A DNA stretch of 38,771 nt from an uncultured Bacilli bacterium (GCA_947632205.1 CANROK010000007.1:1-38771); one strand, 5' to 3'. Positions 27,165 through 35,402 are shown, counted from the stretch's first letter. Numbers and translations are program-made. The notes: generated by a model not told the origin, from the letters alone.

Positions 27165-27591
27165 CTTTACTCTCCAACTTTTCTCTTAAATATTTTTGAT
27201 TTTTAATAAGTTGTTCGATAAGTTCTTTATTATACATAATTGCTCTACTAAAATTTCTAAAAGAAATATCTAAATCTTTTTCAGAAAATATAAGGCTACA
27301 ATCTTCAAATTCTATATCTTCCCACTCATCATTTTCTTCTGATAGAATTTCAACTGTATCATTTAATTTATTTTCTTCAATATAATAATTAAAATTTAAA
27401 CTACAACTTTTCAAATAAGTTTTTTCATTGTCAATATATGATATTCCTTTATTGCTTTTATAAAGATACCAAATCTTATTATCTATTCTTATCTCTTTAG
27501 GTGCATTATTATCTTTAATAAGTCCTATTAACTCGTAAATCGTTATTTCTTTATTTTTCATATTATTCCTCCCTATATTAATAAATATCAA
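27151..27591 (-). CDS. Hypothetical protein (likely start at internal MKNKEI, ~27561)
   Basis: ORF in early cluster. Confidence 0.4.
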   Translation of the reverse strand: MIFINIGRNNMKNKEITIYELIGLIKDNNAPKEIRIDNKIWYLYKSNKGISYIDNEKTYLKSCSLNFNYYIEENKLNDTVEILSEENDEWEDIEFEDCSLIFSEKDLDISFRNFSRAIMYNKELIEQLIKNQKYLREKLESKDELR

Positions 27592-27946
27592 TTCTTTTTC
27601 CTAATGAAAATAATTCTAATAAATCATTGTATTTATTTTGTAAATTTTCATTTATAAATGTTGGCTTTAACTTAATAAGCTCTTTATAAATGCCTTTAAC
27701 ATCTCTAACTCCAAAATAGCCATCACAATCACTATGATATAAAAATTTATCTAAATATTTTGGTAAATTTTCATCAAGATATTTTTCTTCTTCACTAGTA
27801 TAATTTTTAAATAATGGATTATAAATCATTTCATATAAATTACCGATTTTTTTATTATAAGCATTGGCTATTGATTTTCTAATAATTCCAAAGCCAATAT
27901 AACCAATATTAATATCTTTTTCTTTATTTGTTAGCAATAATCCCAT
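27578..27946 (-). CDS. Hypothetical protein
   Basis: ORF in early cluster. Confidence 0.4.
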   Translation of the reverse strand: MGLLLTNKEKDINIGYIGFGIIRKSIANAYNKKIGNLYEMIYNPLFKNYTSEEEKYLDENLPKYLDKFLYHSDCDGYFGVRDVKGIYKELIKLKPTFINENLQNKYNDLLELFSLGKRIDIY

Positions 27947-27947
27947 C

Positions 27948-28190
27948 TTATTCTTCCTTTTTTAACCTTTCTATTTCTTCTTTTAAGATTTCACTTTGAT
28001 ATTCTATGAAATCTTCCAATGTTTGTTTGCTTACTTTTATTTCTCCTTTTCCAGTTACTATTCCACCAAAACAAAATGTTTCTTTTTTAAGAACAAATTT
28101 ATATTTATCACAATTGCCATTAATAAAATATGTTAATGCTTCCAAATTCTCAAGTTCATTTAATTTATCTCTTAATTCATCGTTATTCAC
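27948..28190 (-). CDS. Hypothetical protein (GTG start)
   Basis: ORF; GTGA overlap with upstream small ORF. Confidence 0.4.
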   Translation of the reverse strand: MNNDELRDKLNELENLEALTYFINGNCDKYKFVLKKETFCFGGIVTGKGEIKVSKQTLEDFIEYQSEILKEEIERLKKEE

Positions 28191-28339
28191 CTTTTTTCTC
28201 TCCTCCTACTTAATTCTTTCTCTTTATATAGATTTTCTAATTCATCTCTATATTGTTTTATCTCTTTTTTTGCTTCTTTTATCAACATACTTTTTATATA
28301 TATCAAATATTTGAGTTCTTTTTCTCTATCTTTTGGCAT
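28187..28339 (-). CDS. Small basic ORF MPKDREKELKYLIYIKSMLIKEAKKEIKQYRDELENLYKEKELSRRREKR (50 aa), not in ORF track
   Basis: ATG at 28339; stop TGA overlaps the GTG start of the next gene. Confidence 0.4.
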   Translation of the reverse strand: MPKDREKELKYLIYIKSMLIKEAKKEIKQYRDELENLYKEKELSRRREKR

Positions 28340-28344
28340 AATAA

Positions 28345-28761
28345 TTAATTACCGCTAGTTTCAGTTTTAATTTCTATTGGAATTATTGCTTCAGGTCTAA
28401 ATACAAATTCATAATCATATCTTGAAACATCACTATAATCTAATTGTTCAACTACATAAGTAGTTTCTTGTGCTAAAAATAAAAAATGCTTTTGATATTT
28501 ATCTTCACCTGTTTTACAAATTACTTCTAATTCATCATTTAAAGAACCATTTCCACCTTGTATACTACATAAACCTGTCATTGTGAATAAATAATCACCG
28601 GTTCTTAAATTTATAAAAGTAATTCTTCTTTTTACTTTAAATTCATCACTTTCTCTGCTAATGTTGTATCCTACTGTCTCAGCACTAGTACAACCTGTTA
28701 ATGTTAAAGTTACTATTAATGTCATTACAATCATAATTATTGATTTAAATTTTTTCTTCAT
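28345..28761 (-). CDS. Phage lipoprotein (beta-sandwich lipoprotein-like)
   Basis: Signal peptide with lipobox LTGC; VKRRITFIN...YQKHFLFLAQETTYVVEQLD...FRPEAIIPIEIKT. Confidence 0.6.
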   Translation of the reverse strand: MKKKFKSIIMIVMTLIVTLTLTGCTSAETVGYNISRESDEFKVKRRITFINLRTGDYLFTMTGLCSIQGGNGSLNDELEVICKTGEDKYQKHFLFLAQETTYVVEQLDYSDVSRYDYEFVFRPEAIIPIEIKTETSGN

Positions 28762-28946
28762 TTTTTTCTATTTCTCCTATCTATTACTAAAATGTCATTA
28801 TAATTAATTCTTGATCTTATTAAGTTTAATTTAAATTCTACAAATTTCTTTACTTCTATCGGTTGTTTTATTTCTATGATGTCGTCAAAATTATTAAATT
28901 GTACTTCATATTTTTTATATTTTTCTAATATTTTATTTCCCGTCAT
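28758..28946 (-). CDS. Hypothetical protein
   Basis: ORF coupled to lipoprotein. Confidence 0.35.
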   Translation of the reverse strand: MTGNKILEKYKKYEVQFNNFDDIIEIKQPIEVKKFVEFKLNLIRSRINYNDILVIDRRNRKK

Positions 28947-28954
28947 GAATTCTC

Positions 28955-29185
28955 CTAAATGTCACAATTATATTCCTCAACTTGAAATGTTTTACCATCT
29001 TTTTTACAATAATATTTATCATTTCGTTCATAACAGAATACATCTTTTATTATTTCTTCACCTTTGAAAGCAACACACTTTTTTTCAACATTTTTTACAT
29101 CAATAACAATGCATATCATGTTAATAAAAAATGCAATGGTTAAAATAATTAATAAATTTCTTCTGTCTCTTTTTACCTCATCCAT
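28955..29185 (-). CDS. Small membrane protein
   Basis: One TM segment then Cys-containing exoplasmic-like tail. Confidence 0.4.
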   Translation of the reverse strand: MDEVKRDRRNLLIILTIAFFINMICIVIDVKNVEKKCVAFKGEEIIKDVFCYERNDKYYCKKDGKTFQVEEYNCDI

Positions 29186-29633
29186 TATTAATGCCTTTCA
29201 TTATTTTCCCAGTTCTTACACCAGATTTTATTTTCATAATTTGCTTGTGATTTCGATTCTTTACTGGAATATCAACTTTTAAATATCTATTACTTTCAAG
29301 TTCTTTTATTCTTTTAGTTGCTAATTCTAAATCGTTAATTGCTTTATCTAATTGTGCTCTAAAATTTGAATTTTCTTTTTGTAATTTATTATTTTGTTTA
29401 ACATATCCACCAATTCTTCCATTTAGCTTTTTTATTTCTACATTTTTAGAACTCAATTCTTTATTTAACACAATATTCTTATCCTTTTCTTCTGATAAAT
29501 CTGCTAAGAAAACATATTCATTATTAGCAATTATCTTGTCACTTTTTTCTTTTTTCTCTTTTAAATCTTTTATTTCTTCCCTTAAGTCATCAACCAATTC
29601 CCTATCCTTTTTTGTATAGAAAATTTTTATCAT
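29178..29633 (-). CDS. Coiled-coil protein
   Basis: Long heptad-rich segment. Confidence 0.4.
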   Translation of the reverse strand: MIKIFYTKKDRELVDDLREEIKDLKEKKEKSDKIIANNEYVFLADLSEEKDKNIVLNKELSSKNVEIKKLNGRIGGYVKQNNKLQKENSNFRAQLDKAINDLELATKRIKELESNRYLKVDIPVKNRNHKQIMKIKSGVRTGKIMKGINNG

Positions 29634-29645
29634 TTTTACTCCCTC

Positions 29646-29837
29646 TTAAAACAATTTTTGTTGTACTTGTTCATTATTTTTTAATTGATTTATAATATTA
29701 TCTTTTTCTGTTGCTTCTTTCTTTAATTTAGTTATTTCTTTTCTTAAATGTTTTACATAACTACTAAGCAACATATATTCAGTTTTATAATAATTTATTT
29801 GTTCAATAGCTTGTTCTATTGTTATATTCCCGTTCAT
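29646..29837 (-). CDS. Hypothetical small coiled-coil protein
   Basis: ORF. Confidence 0.35.
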   Translation of the reverse strand: MNGNITIEQAIEQINYYKTEYMLLSSYVKHLRKEITKLKKEATEKDNIINQLKNNEQVQQKLF

Positions 29838-30312
29838 ATTCCTCCATCATTTTTTGAAATTCTAAATCATCTAATGTTTTAATGCCAACTTCTTTGCAAT
29901 TAACTTCTACTCCTCTAATTAATTGAGTAAATTCCTTTGTATTTAACTCACTAGTTCTTTTATAGTAAATGTAACAATCACAATTATCTTCTTCCTTGTA
30001 TTTTTTAACATATGGATAAAAGCCTTGTATATTTGTTCCTTTAGGAACTTTAGCACCTATAACTTTTCCATTATCATCAGTTGCTAAAGTTCCATAGGAC
30101 AAATTCATATCTATTTTCATTTCTTCATCTGATATCGCAAAACCAATTGAACGATTATATCTTGCTAATTCATTTATTAACTTATGAAAATAAGCATTGG
30201 CGGAAAGACTACGAATTTTTTTAACTTCCTTAATCTCATAAACTTTATCTTGTTGTAGTGAAAATAATATTGTTGCTAGTTCTTTTGGAGTACCAGATAT
30301 TGTTTTTTCCAT
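29803..30312 (-). CDS. NinB-like recombination protein
   Basis: IRSLSANAYFHKLINELAR motif typical of NinB/Orf-type proteins; in SSB/ERF cluster. Confidence 0.6.
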   Translation of the reverse strand: MEKTISGTPKELATILFSLQQDKVYEIKEVKKIRSLSANAYFHKLINELARYNRSIGFAISDEEMKIDMNLSYGTLATDDNGKVIGAKVPKGTNIQGFYPYVKKYKEEDNCDCYIYYKRTSELNTKEFTQLIRGVEVNCKEVGIKTLDDLEFQKMMEEYEREYNNRTSY

Positions 30313-30314
30313 AA

Positions 30315-30800
30315 TTAGAATGGCAAGTCATCAGGATTAAGCGTTACTTCATTTAATCCTGATAAATCAGCTTCTTTTGAAAATTCTTCAAACTTATCTG
30401 GTTCATTTTCTTTTGGCTCTTGTGATTTATATAGAGCATATTCAGGATCAGGCATTGATGGTGCGCTTTCGGATTTAGATGATAAGAATTGTACTCTTTC
30501 AACTACTACATAAGTTTCATATCTTTTAGTGCCATCTGGAGCATCATAACTGCGATTAGTTAGTCTACCCTCTGCTGATATTAAACTACCTTTATGACAG
30601 TATTTAGCTATATTACTAGCTTGTTTTTCCCATACTACACAATTAATAAAGTCAGTTCCTCTTTCACCATTGCGATTAGTAAAATTTTGACTAATAGCAA
30701 TAGTAAATCTAGCAACTGCTAAACCACTTTGTGTAGTTTTAAGTTCTGGGTCCTTTGTAAGTCTTCCTACTAATATTACTTTATTCATTTTTTTCTTCAC
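30315..30800 (-). CDS. ssb: Single-stranded DNA-binding protein with acidic tip
   Basis: MNKVILVGRLTKDPELK...C-term DDLPF. Confidence 0.9.
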   Translation of the reverse strand: MKKKMNKVILVGRLTKDPELKTTQSGLAVARFTIAISQNFTNRNGERGTDFINCVVWEKQASNIAKYCHKGSLISAEGRLTNRSYDAPDGTKRYETYVVVERVQFLSSKSESAPSMPDPEYALYKSQEPKENEPDKFEEFSKEADLSGLNEVTLNPDDLPF

Positions 30801-30996
30801 CTAATCCTAATTCAAAAGCAACTTTTAAATGCTTTTTAGGAATATCTTCATTTAATTTTTTTACTAAATTACCAAACATAAATAATATGTGCATTGGTTC
30901 TCCTACAATTGCTATTCCATTGTCAGTTACTATTAAAGTGTTTTTTGTATCTTTTAATAATATTTCAAATTTTTCTTTATTTAAACTATTTTTCAT
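30781..30996 (-). CDS. Hypothetical protein between two SSB genes
   Basis: ORF. Confidence 0.4.
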   Translation of the reverse strand: MKNSLNKEKFEILLKDTKNTLIVTDNGIAIVGEPMHILFMFGNLVKKLNEDIPKKHLKVAFELGLGEEKNE

Positions 30997-31303
30997 TATT
31001 TGTTTCCTTTCCTTTACTAGCTAAAAATGTTACTCTTTCAGCTACTACTATCATTTCTTCTTTGCCGATCTTTTGAAGTCTTCCTTTTACTCCTATTACA
31101 TCATCTTTGTGACAATAATTGGTGGTATTTAATGCTATTGCCCTCCATAATGTACATGGTATATTATCAACTACATATGTACCATCACTATTTTTGTAAT
31201 TTCTTTGAACTGCTAATGTAATCTCTGCGATTTTCATTTCGCCGTCAATTTCAATTACTTCAGGTTCATTAACTAATCTTCCTACTAATATAACTTGATT
31301 CAT
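30986..31303 (-). CDS. Second SSB-like OB-fold protein lacking acidic tip
   Basis: MNQVILVGRLVNEPEV...VGVKGRLQK..VVAERVTFL; ends ETNNEK. Confidence 0.8.
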   Translation of the reverse strand: MNQVILVGRLVNEPEVIEIDGEMKIAEITLAVQRNYKNSDGTYVVDNIPCTLWRAIALNTTNYCHKDDVIGVKGRLQKIGKEEMIVVAERVTFLASKGKETNNEK

Positions 31304-32145
31304 TATCTATCATCAACCTTTTCAAATTTCATTTCGTTAGTTTCTAAGAATTGTCTTAAAGCTTTCATTTGTGATGTTTTACCTGTTATTCTTAAAACAT
31401 AAGTTAGAATTCCATCTGTTACCTTTTCTTCAACTTTCGTAGTTGCCATTTTTTCCATATTTTCTGTTTTCTTCTCTTCAACTACTTTTACACTATCTTC
31501 TTGTTGAGTTTTTAACAATTCTTCTTTTTTCATCAATTCATTATTTTTGGTAATAACTTCGCTTAAATTAAACTTTAGTAAATAATCATTTTTTAATTCT
31601 ACTTCATATTTACTATTCAAATTTCCAATAGCTAATAAATCATTTCTAATTGTTGCTATTCTTTCTTCAATTTCTTTTTCAATAAGTTCAATTTTATATG
31701 TTTTATTTAACCATTTTTCATTAAATATTTTTTCCAAAGTCAATACTTTATCTAATTCTTCAACATGTTTTTGAAAAATATTTTCAATTTCTACTCTTTT
31801 TTTATCTTTTTCCTTTTTTTCTACACTTTTTACTATTTCATCTATTTGTAAGCTTGCCTCATTTATTAAATCTGTTGTTTCTTTTACAATTGACTTAAAG
31901 CTTTCAAAAGGTTGCATAAACTTTTTTTCTAATTCTATTCTTTGTTTATTTAATAATTTACTTGTATTATTTAATAAAGCTCTGTCTTTCACTGCTAGAT
32001 CAATTGTATTCGCTGTATAATTTTCAGCTTTATAATTTGGTAAAATTTCCTTTACCTTTTCAAGAATGGTTAAAGCATTAGTTTCTAATATCCCTAGCTC
32101 TTGCTTTGATACAATTAATTCTAAATCTTTTTCTTGTAATTCCAT
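31303..32145 (-). CDS. DUF1351-like protein
   Basis: Coiled coil; C-term LTYVLRITGKTSQMKALRQFLETNEMKFEKV; adjacent to ERF. Confidence 0.65.
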   Translation of the reverse strand: MELQEKDLELIVSKQELGILETNALTILEKVKEILPNYKAENYTANTIDLAVKDRALLNNTSKLLNKQRIELEKKFMQPFESFKSIVKETTDLINEASLQIDEIVKSVEKKEKDKKRVEIENIFQKHVEELDKVLTLEKIFNEKWLNKTYKIELIEKEIEERIATIRNDLLAIGNLNSKYEVELKNDYLLKFNLSEVITKNNELMKKEELLKTQQEDSVKVVEEKKTENMEKMATTKVEEKVTDGILTYVLRITGKTSQMKALRQFLETNEMKFEKVDDR

Positions 32146-32748
32146 CTAAAATACCTCTTCTTCCTTTTTGTTTTTTATTGGTTTCTTTTTTAATATTTCG
32201 ATTGCTAATTTTAATTGTGCATTAGTCATTTTTGTATTGTCTTTAACTTTGAAATGTTTATATACTTCTTCTCTATCAGTTTCCGTTGCAATAAGTAATT
32301 CTTCAAAATCTGCTAATAACTTTATAGATTCTTCATTAGCTTTAATTATGTTTTCTGCTGGTTCTTTGTTTTGAATATCGCTTTCAGCTATTTCTAAAGC
32401 ATTAATATACAAATATCTTCTTAAGTATGTTATTTGTCCACCTAATGCTTGAACTGGTGAACTTCCTTTTATACTTGCCTCAGCAACTGGTATTGAAAAT
32501 ACAATTTTATCTTCGATATTTTCTGTATTTATAATTTCTAATTTAGCAGTTTCATTATCCAAATTGAAAATACTTGTAATCTTGTTTTTTGCAAATAATT
32601 GATTAACTGTTGGTAAAAAATCTTTTAACTCAAAATATTCATATCCTGAATAAGTGTTTTTGCCACTTTTTTTAATTTTTTTATCGTTTAATTCTACTCT
32701 ACATATTTGTAATTTTTCGTATATATTTTTTTTATTTTCCTCTTTCAT
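32146..32748 (-). CDS. erf: ERF-family ssDNA annealing recombinase
   Basis: YEYFELKDFLPTVNQL...PVQALGGQITYLRRYLYINALEI. Confidence 0.8.
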   Translation of the reverse strand: MKEENKKNIYEKLQICRVELNDKKIKKSGKNTYSGYEYFELKDFLPTVNQLFAKNKITSIFNLDNETAKLEIINTENIEDKIVFSIPVAEASIKGSSPVQALGGQITYLRRYLYINALEIAESDIQNKEPAENIIKANEESIKLLADFEELLIATETDREEVYKHFKVKDNTKMTNAQLKLAIEILKKKPIKNKKEEEVF

Positions 32749-32763
32749 TTTTTCCTTTCTACT

Positions 32764-33309
32764 TTAATCACTTTCTAAAAACTTTTTTGCTTCTTCTAAT
32801 CCTGGTGGATTAAATATAAAATTTATTAATTTTTTTTCATATTCATTAGTTGTTAAACTTTCTATTTTTTTTAAAAAGCTATTATATTTTTCATCAAATT
32901 CTTCATCGGACATTTTATACATTTTTGCCTTAGTTGACTTATCAAAGTTCCAACCATATTCTTTGTACTTTGATTCAATGTAATTAATGGATCTACATCT
33001 ATCTTCGTGTTCATGTGCTTCTTCAATATCAATTAGTGGCTTTCTACAGAACTTACAATATGTCTTAACTTTTTTATAATCTATTTTTTCTCTTATTTTT
33101 GGTAAACCTTTTAAAATTACCTCTAGTTGTGGTGGACGATTATAATACTTTTCATCTTCCATCAAAAGTCTCAATTTTGCTTTTACATCTTCGCAACTAT
33201 ACTGAGTTAATTCTAATGACCAGTAATCATAAAAATCTTCCTTAAATTCGTGCTTTGGATAACTTGCTTCTAAGAATTTAAATAATAAGTCTATATCAGT
33301 TTTGTTCAT
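32764..33309 (-). CDS. G39P-like helicase loader with putative Zn-finger
   Basis: RPPQLEVILKGLPK; CKFC...HEHEDRC. Confidence 0.5.
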   Translation of the reverse strand: MNKTDIDLLFKFLEASYPKHEFKEDFYDYWSLELTQYSCEDVKAKLRLLMEDEKYYNRPPQLEVILKGLPKIREKIDYKKVKTYCKFCRKPLIDIEEAHEHEDRCRSINYIESKYKEYGWNFDKSTKAKMYKMSDEEFDEKYNSFLKKIESLTTNEYEKKLINFIFNPPGLEEAKKFLESD

Positions 33310-33943
33310 TCTTATTTCTCCATCGCTCTAAAGCTTCTTCACTTTTTTGAGAATTGGTTTTATAAGTATTACTAACATTCTTAGTCTTTGAAAATTCTTC
33401 GTCAAATTTTATTGCTTGACTAACAGTTGTTATGCCATTAGATTTAAAAGTGCTTAAAATTCTATCAACATATTTTGTACTAAAGACTTTGTTTAGTACT
33501 GTTTGCTTAATAGCATATCTTGTAAGTTCATTATCTTCCCAATTTTGTATTATTTCTAAATCAACAGGATAAAGTACAAATCCATTTTCTTCCATAAATT
33601 CAATTATATTATTATTTAAAATATTATAATTTAAATTATTATTAACATTATCATTTACATTAACATTAACATCTTGATGTGATTTTTGTTCGATTTCATT
33701 TTGATTTTGATTTGATTTTATTTTGATTTTATTTAGTTTATTTTTTGATTTTGTTTTGATTTTATCTAATGGTCTTTTTAAGTTGTTAAAAATAGCCAGT
33801 TGTTCATTGTCTAAATCTATTATTTTATCTTCAAACATATATTGCCAAATTGCATATACAATCTCAGCTTCTTTTTGTTCATTTTTTAATAACTTTATTA
33901 GATCATTAAATTCTTTATAAATTGTAAAACTTTTTACTGACAT
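33296..33943 (-). CDS. DnaD-like replication initiator with Lys/Asn/Gln-rich linker
   Basis: N-term YKEFNDLIKLLKNEQKEAEIVYAIWQYMFE; C-term WEDNELTRYAIKQTVLNKVFSTKYVDRILSTFKSNGI (DnaB_2/DnaD-like). Confidence 0.65.
   Translation of the reverse strand: MSVKSFTIYKEFNDLIKLLKNEQKEAEIVYAIWQYMFEDKIIDLDNEQLAIFNNLKRPLDKIKTKSKNKLNKIKIKSNQNQNEIEQKSHQDVNVNVNDNVNNNLNYNILNNNIIEFMEENGFVLYPVDLEIIQNWEDNELTRYAIKQTVLNKVFSTKYVDRILSTFKSNGITTVSQAIKFDEEFSKTKNVSNTYKTNSQKSEEALERWRNKNEQN
33698..33765. repeat. Cytosine-free (plus strand) TTGATTT-rich repeat tract, candidate replication origin
   Basis: About 6 copies of TTGATTT; no C for 68 nt; inside the replication initiator gene. Confidence 0.45.
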
Positions 33944-33979
33944 CTTATCTCCTGTATTCTAAACCATTACCCACCTGAT

Positions 33980-34008
33980 TTGATTTTTCTGCTATTTTTT
34001 GCTATAAT
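33980..34008 (+). promoter_or_regulatory. Putative plus-strand promoter TTGATT-17-TATAAT
   Basis: TTGATT 33980-33985, TATAAT 34003-34008. Confidence 0.55.
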
Positions 34009-34014
34009 TACCTT

Positions 34015-34086
34015 GTTAAATTTTTATTTAACGAGATAATTTAGCTGTACTGACTTGTTGGGAATTTATGGAGTCAGTACTTTTTT
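34015..34086 (+). ncRNA. Putative ~75-nt antisense small RNA (OOP-like arrangement)
   Basis: Promoter just upstream; 5' hairpin CTTGTTAAA-TTTTTA-TTTAACGAG; intrinsic terminator GTACTGAC..GTCAGTAC-TTTTTT at 34047-34086. Confidence 0.5.
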
Positions 34087-34186
34087 GTTGATTTAAATAT
34101 CTAAATCGTAAATTCAATGCTACTACTCCAAATATTAAGACGGTATAAAATAATATTAGCCCAAATAAATCTTTTATTTTTTTCAT
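34028..34186 (-). CDS. Small membrane protein MKKIKDLFGLILFYTVLIFGVVALNLRFRYLNQQKSTDSINSQQVSTAKLSR (52 aa), not in ORF track
   Basis: Strong SD GGAGGTGTAATA before ATG at 34186; one TM segment. Confidence 0.6.
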   Translation of the reverse strand: MKKIKDLFGLILFYTVLIFGVVALNLRFRYLNQQKSTDSINSQQVSTAKLSR

Positions 34187-34202
34187 TATTACACCTCCAT
34201 TT

Positions 34203-34403
34203 CTATATTAAATTCTTATCTTCTTTTAATATTTGTTTTAACTCTTCTTCTGTATAAAAACATTCTGAAATGTCTATGCCTGCTTCATATTGTCTTTTTG
34301 CTATTTCATTTAATACATCATACAAATGAGTTAAATTTTCTTTCTTCTCTTCTATTGAAAGATTATTTTCTTTTTCTATAATTTTTGTACTGCCATAATA
34401 CAT
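34203..34403 (-). CDS. Hypothetical early protein
   Basis: ORF with SD AAAGGGGAG. Confidence 0.45.
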   Translation of the reverse strand: MYYGSTKIIEKENNLSIEEKKENLTHLYDVLNEIAKRQYEAGIDISECFYTEEELKQILKEDKNLI

Positions 34404-34497
34404 ATTGAAAACTCCCCTTTCATTGTCGTATTTTGTCGAGCTATTAAATTTTATGACTTACAAATGGTTATGTTACCTGTTACAGCAGGTTTTATAT

Positions 34498-34603
34498 TCA
34501 GACACTTAGTTGAGAACTAGATCAAATATAGAGTTGTGGAAGATAAAAAATAAGAAAAAGTTTTAATAATTTTAATAATTCTAGTTCTCAGTTAAGTGCC
34601 TGA
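34498..34603. repeat. 23-bp imperfect inverted repeat with 60-nt spacer
   Basis: TCAGACACTTAGTTGAGAACTAG ... CTAGTTCTCAGTTAAGTGCCTGA. Confidence 0.8.
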
Positions 34604-34614
34604 AATTTAATTTA

Positions 34615-34686
34615 TTAATTTTCTTCTTCAGAAGTAGCTTCTTCAATCATTTCAATAATTTCTTCCGTTGTGCACTCTCTAAACAT
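34615..34686 (-). CDS. Micro-ORF MFRECTTEEIIEMIEEATSEEEN (23 aa)
   Basis: SD GAAAGGAAAGTG upstream of ATG; very acidic. Confidence 0.4.
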   Translation of the reverse strand: MFRECTTEEIIEMIEEATSEEEN

Positions 34687-34712
34687 GTTTATCACTTTCC
34701 TTTCTTTTTTAA

Positions 34713-34741
34713 TTGATTATTTCTTTTTACTCCTTTAAAAT
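34713..34741 (+). promoter_or_regulatory. Putative plus-strand promoter TTGATT-17-TAAAAT for the 96-aa gene
   Basis: TTGATT 34713-34718; TAAAAT 34736-34741. Confidence 0.5.
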
Positions 34742-34767
34742 ATTTAATTAGAAAGGAGTGAACTTTA

Positions 34768-35058
34768 ATGAACAATAATGATTACATTTACTCTGAATTA
34801 TGTAAAATTTATGATTTATGTAAGTCAAAACACAATATAAAAGTTGAATGCTTAGTAGAAACTTCAAACTTATTTTATAAAGGTACTCTAGTTTTTGATT
34901 CTCAATTAGTAATTCCAGAAAATAGTTTAATTTTAGAAAAAGTTTCAACTTTTAATGATTTTAATTCTCCAGTAAAGCAATATGAATTAAGTATCATTTC
35001 ATTTAATGATATATTGGCTTTTTCTTACAATGTCATAAATTCATCTAATACCAAATAA
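34768..35058 (+). CDS. Hypothetical 96-aa protein, probably expressed in lysogeny
   Basis: SD AGAAAGGAGTGAAC before ATG; own promoter; opposite to flanking early genes. Confidence 0.6.
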   Translation: MNNNDYIYSELCKIYDLCKSKHNIKVECLVETSNLFYKGTLVFDSQLVIPENSLILEKVSTFNDFNSPVKQYELSIISFNDILAFSYNVINSSNTK

Positions 35059-35166
35059 AAACTTTAATAAAGCTAAATCTGCTTCATAAATTGTTTCATC
35101 ACTTTTACATTTACGAATTAATGAGTTAATAAGTTCCACTTTTAACTCATTTATTTTTTCTTCCAT
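35041..35166 (-). CDS. Small ORF MEEKINELKVELINSLIRKCKSDETIYEADLALLKFLFGIR (41 aa), not in ORF track
   Basis: Strong SD TAGGAGG before ATG. Confidence 0.55.
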   Translation of the reverse strand: MEEKINELKVELINSLIRKCKSDETIYEADLALLKFLFGIR

Positions 35167-35177
35167 ATTTTTTCCTC

Positions 35178-35387
35178 CTAACTATTACTTGATATTGAAT
35201 CAATAAATATGTTCGGTTCTACTTTTAAAGCAATAATAATTTCTATAAATTCATCAGCTGTTAGCTTTCTTTGACCATTCAATATCATTGATAGAACATT
35301 TTCTTGAATACCTGTCTTTTCGGAAATATATTTTTGTTTAATTCCATGTTCTTCAATATATTTGGATATTTTTTGATATACTTTCAT
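35178..35387 (-). CDS. Cro-like HTH regulator (start at internal ATG, MKVYQK)
   Basis: HTH_XRE: KQKYISEKTGIQENVLSMILNGQRKL; SD GGGAG before ATG at 35387. Confidence 0.75.
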   Translation of the reverse strand: MKVYQKISKYIEEHGIKQKYISEKTGIQENVLSMILNGQRKLTADEFIEIIIALKVEPNIFIDSISSNS

Positions 35388-35402
35388 ATTTCTCCCTTCT
35401 AA

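Noticed and set aside
34748-34948. Minus-strand 66-aa ORF
   Set aside because: Antisense to the plus-strand 96-aa gene, which has the better SD and promoter.
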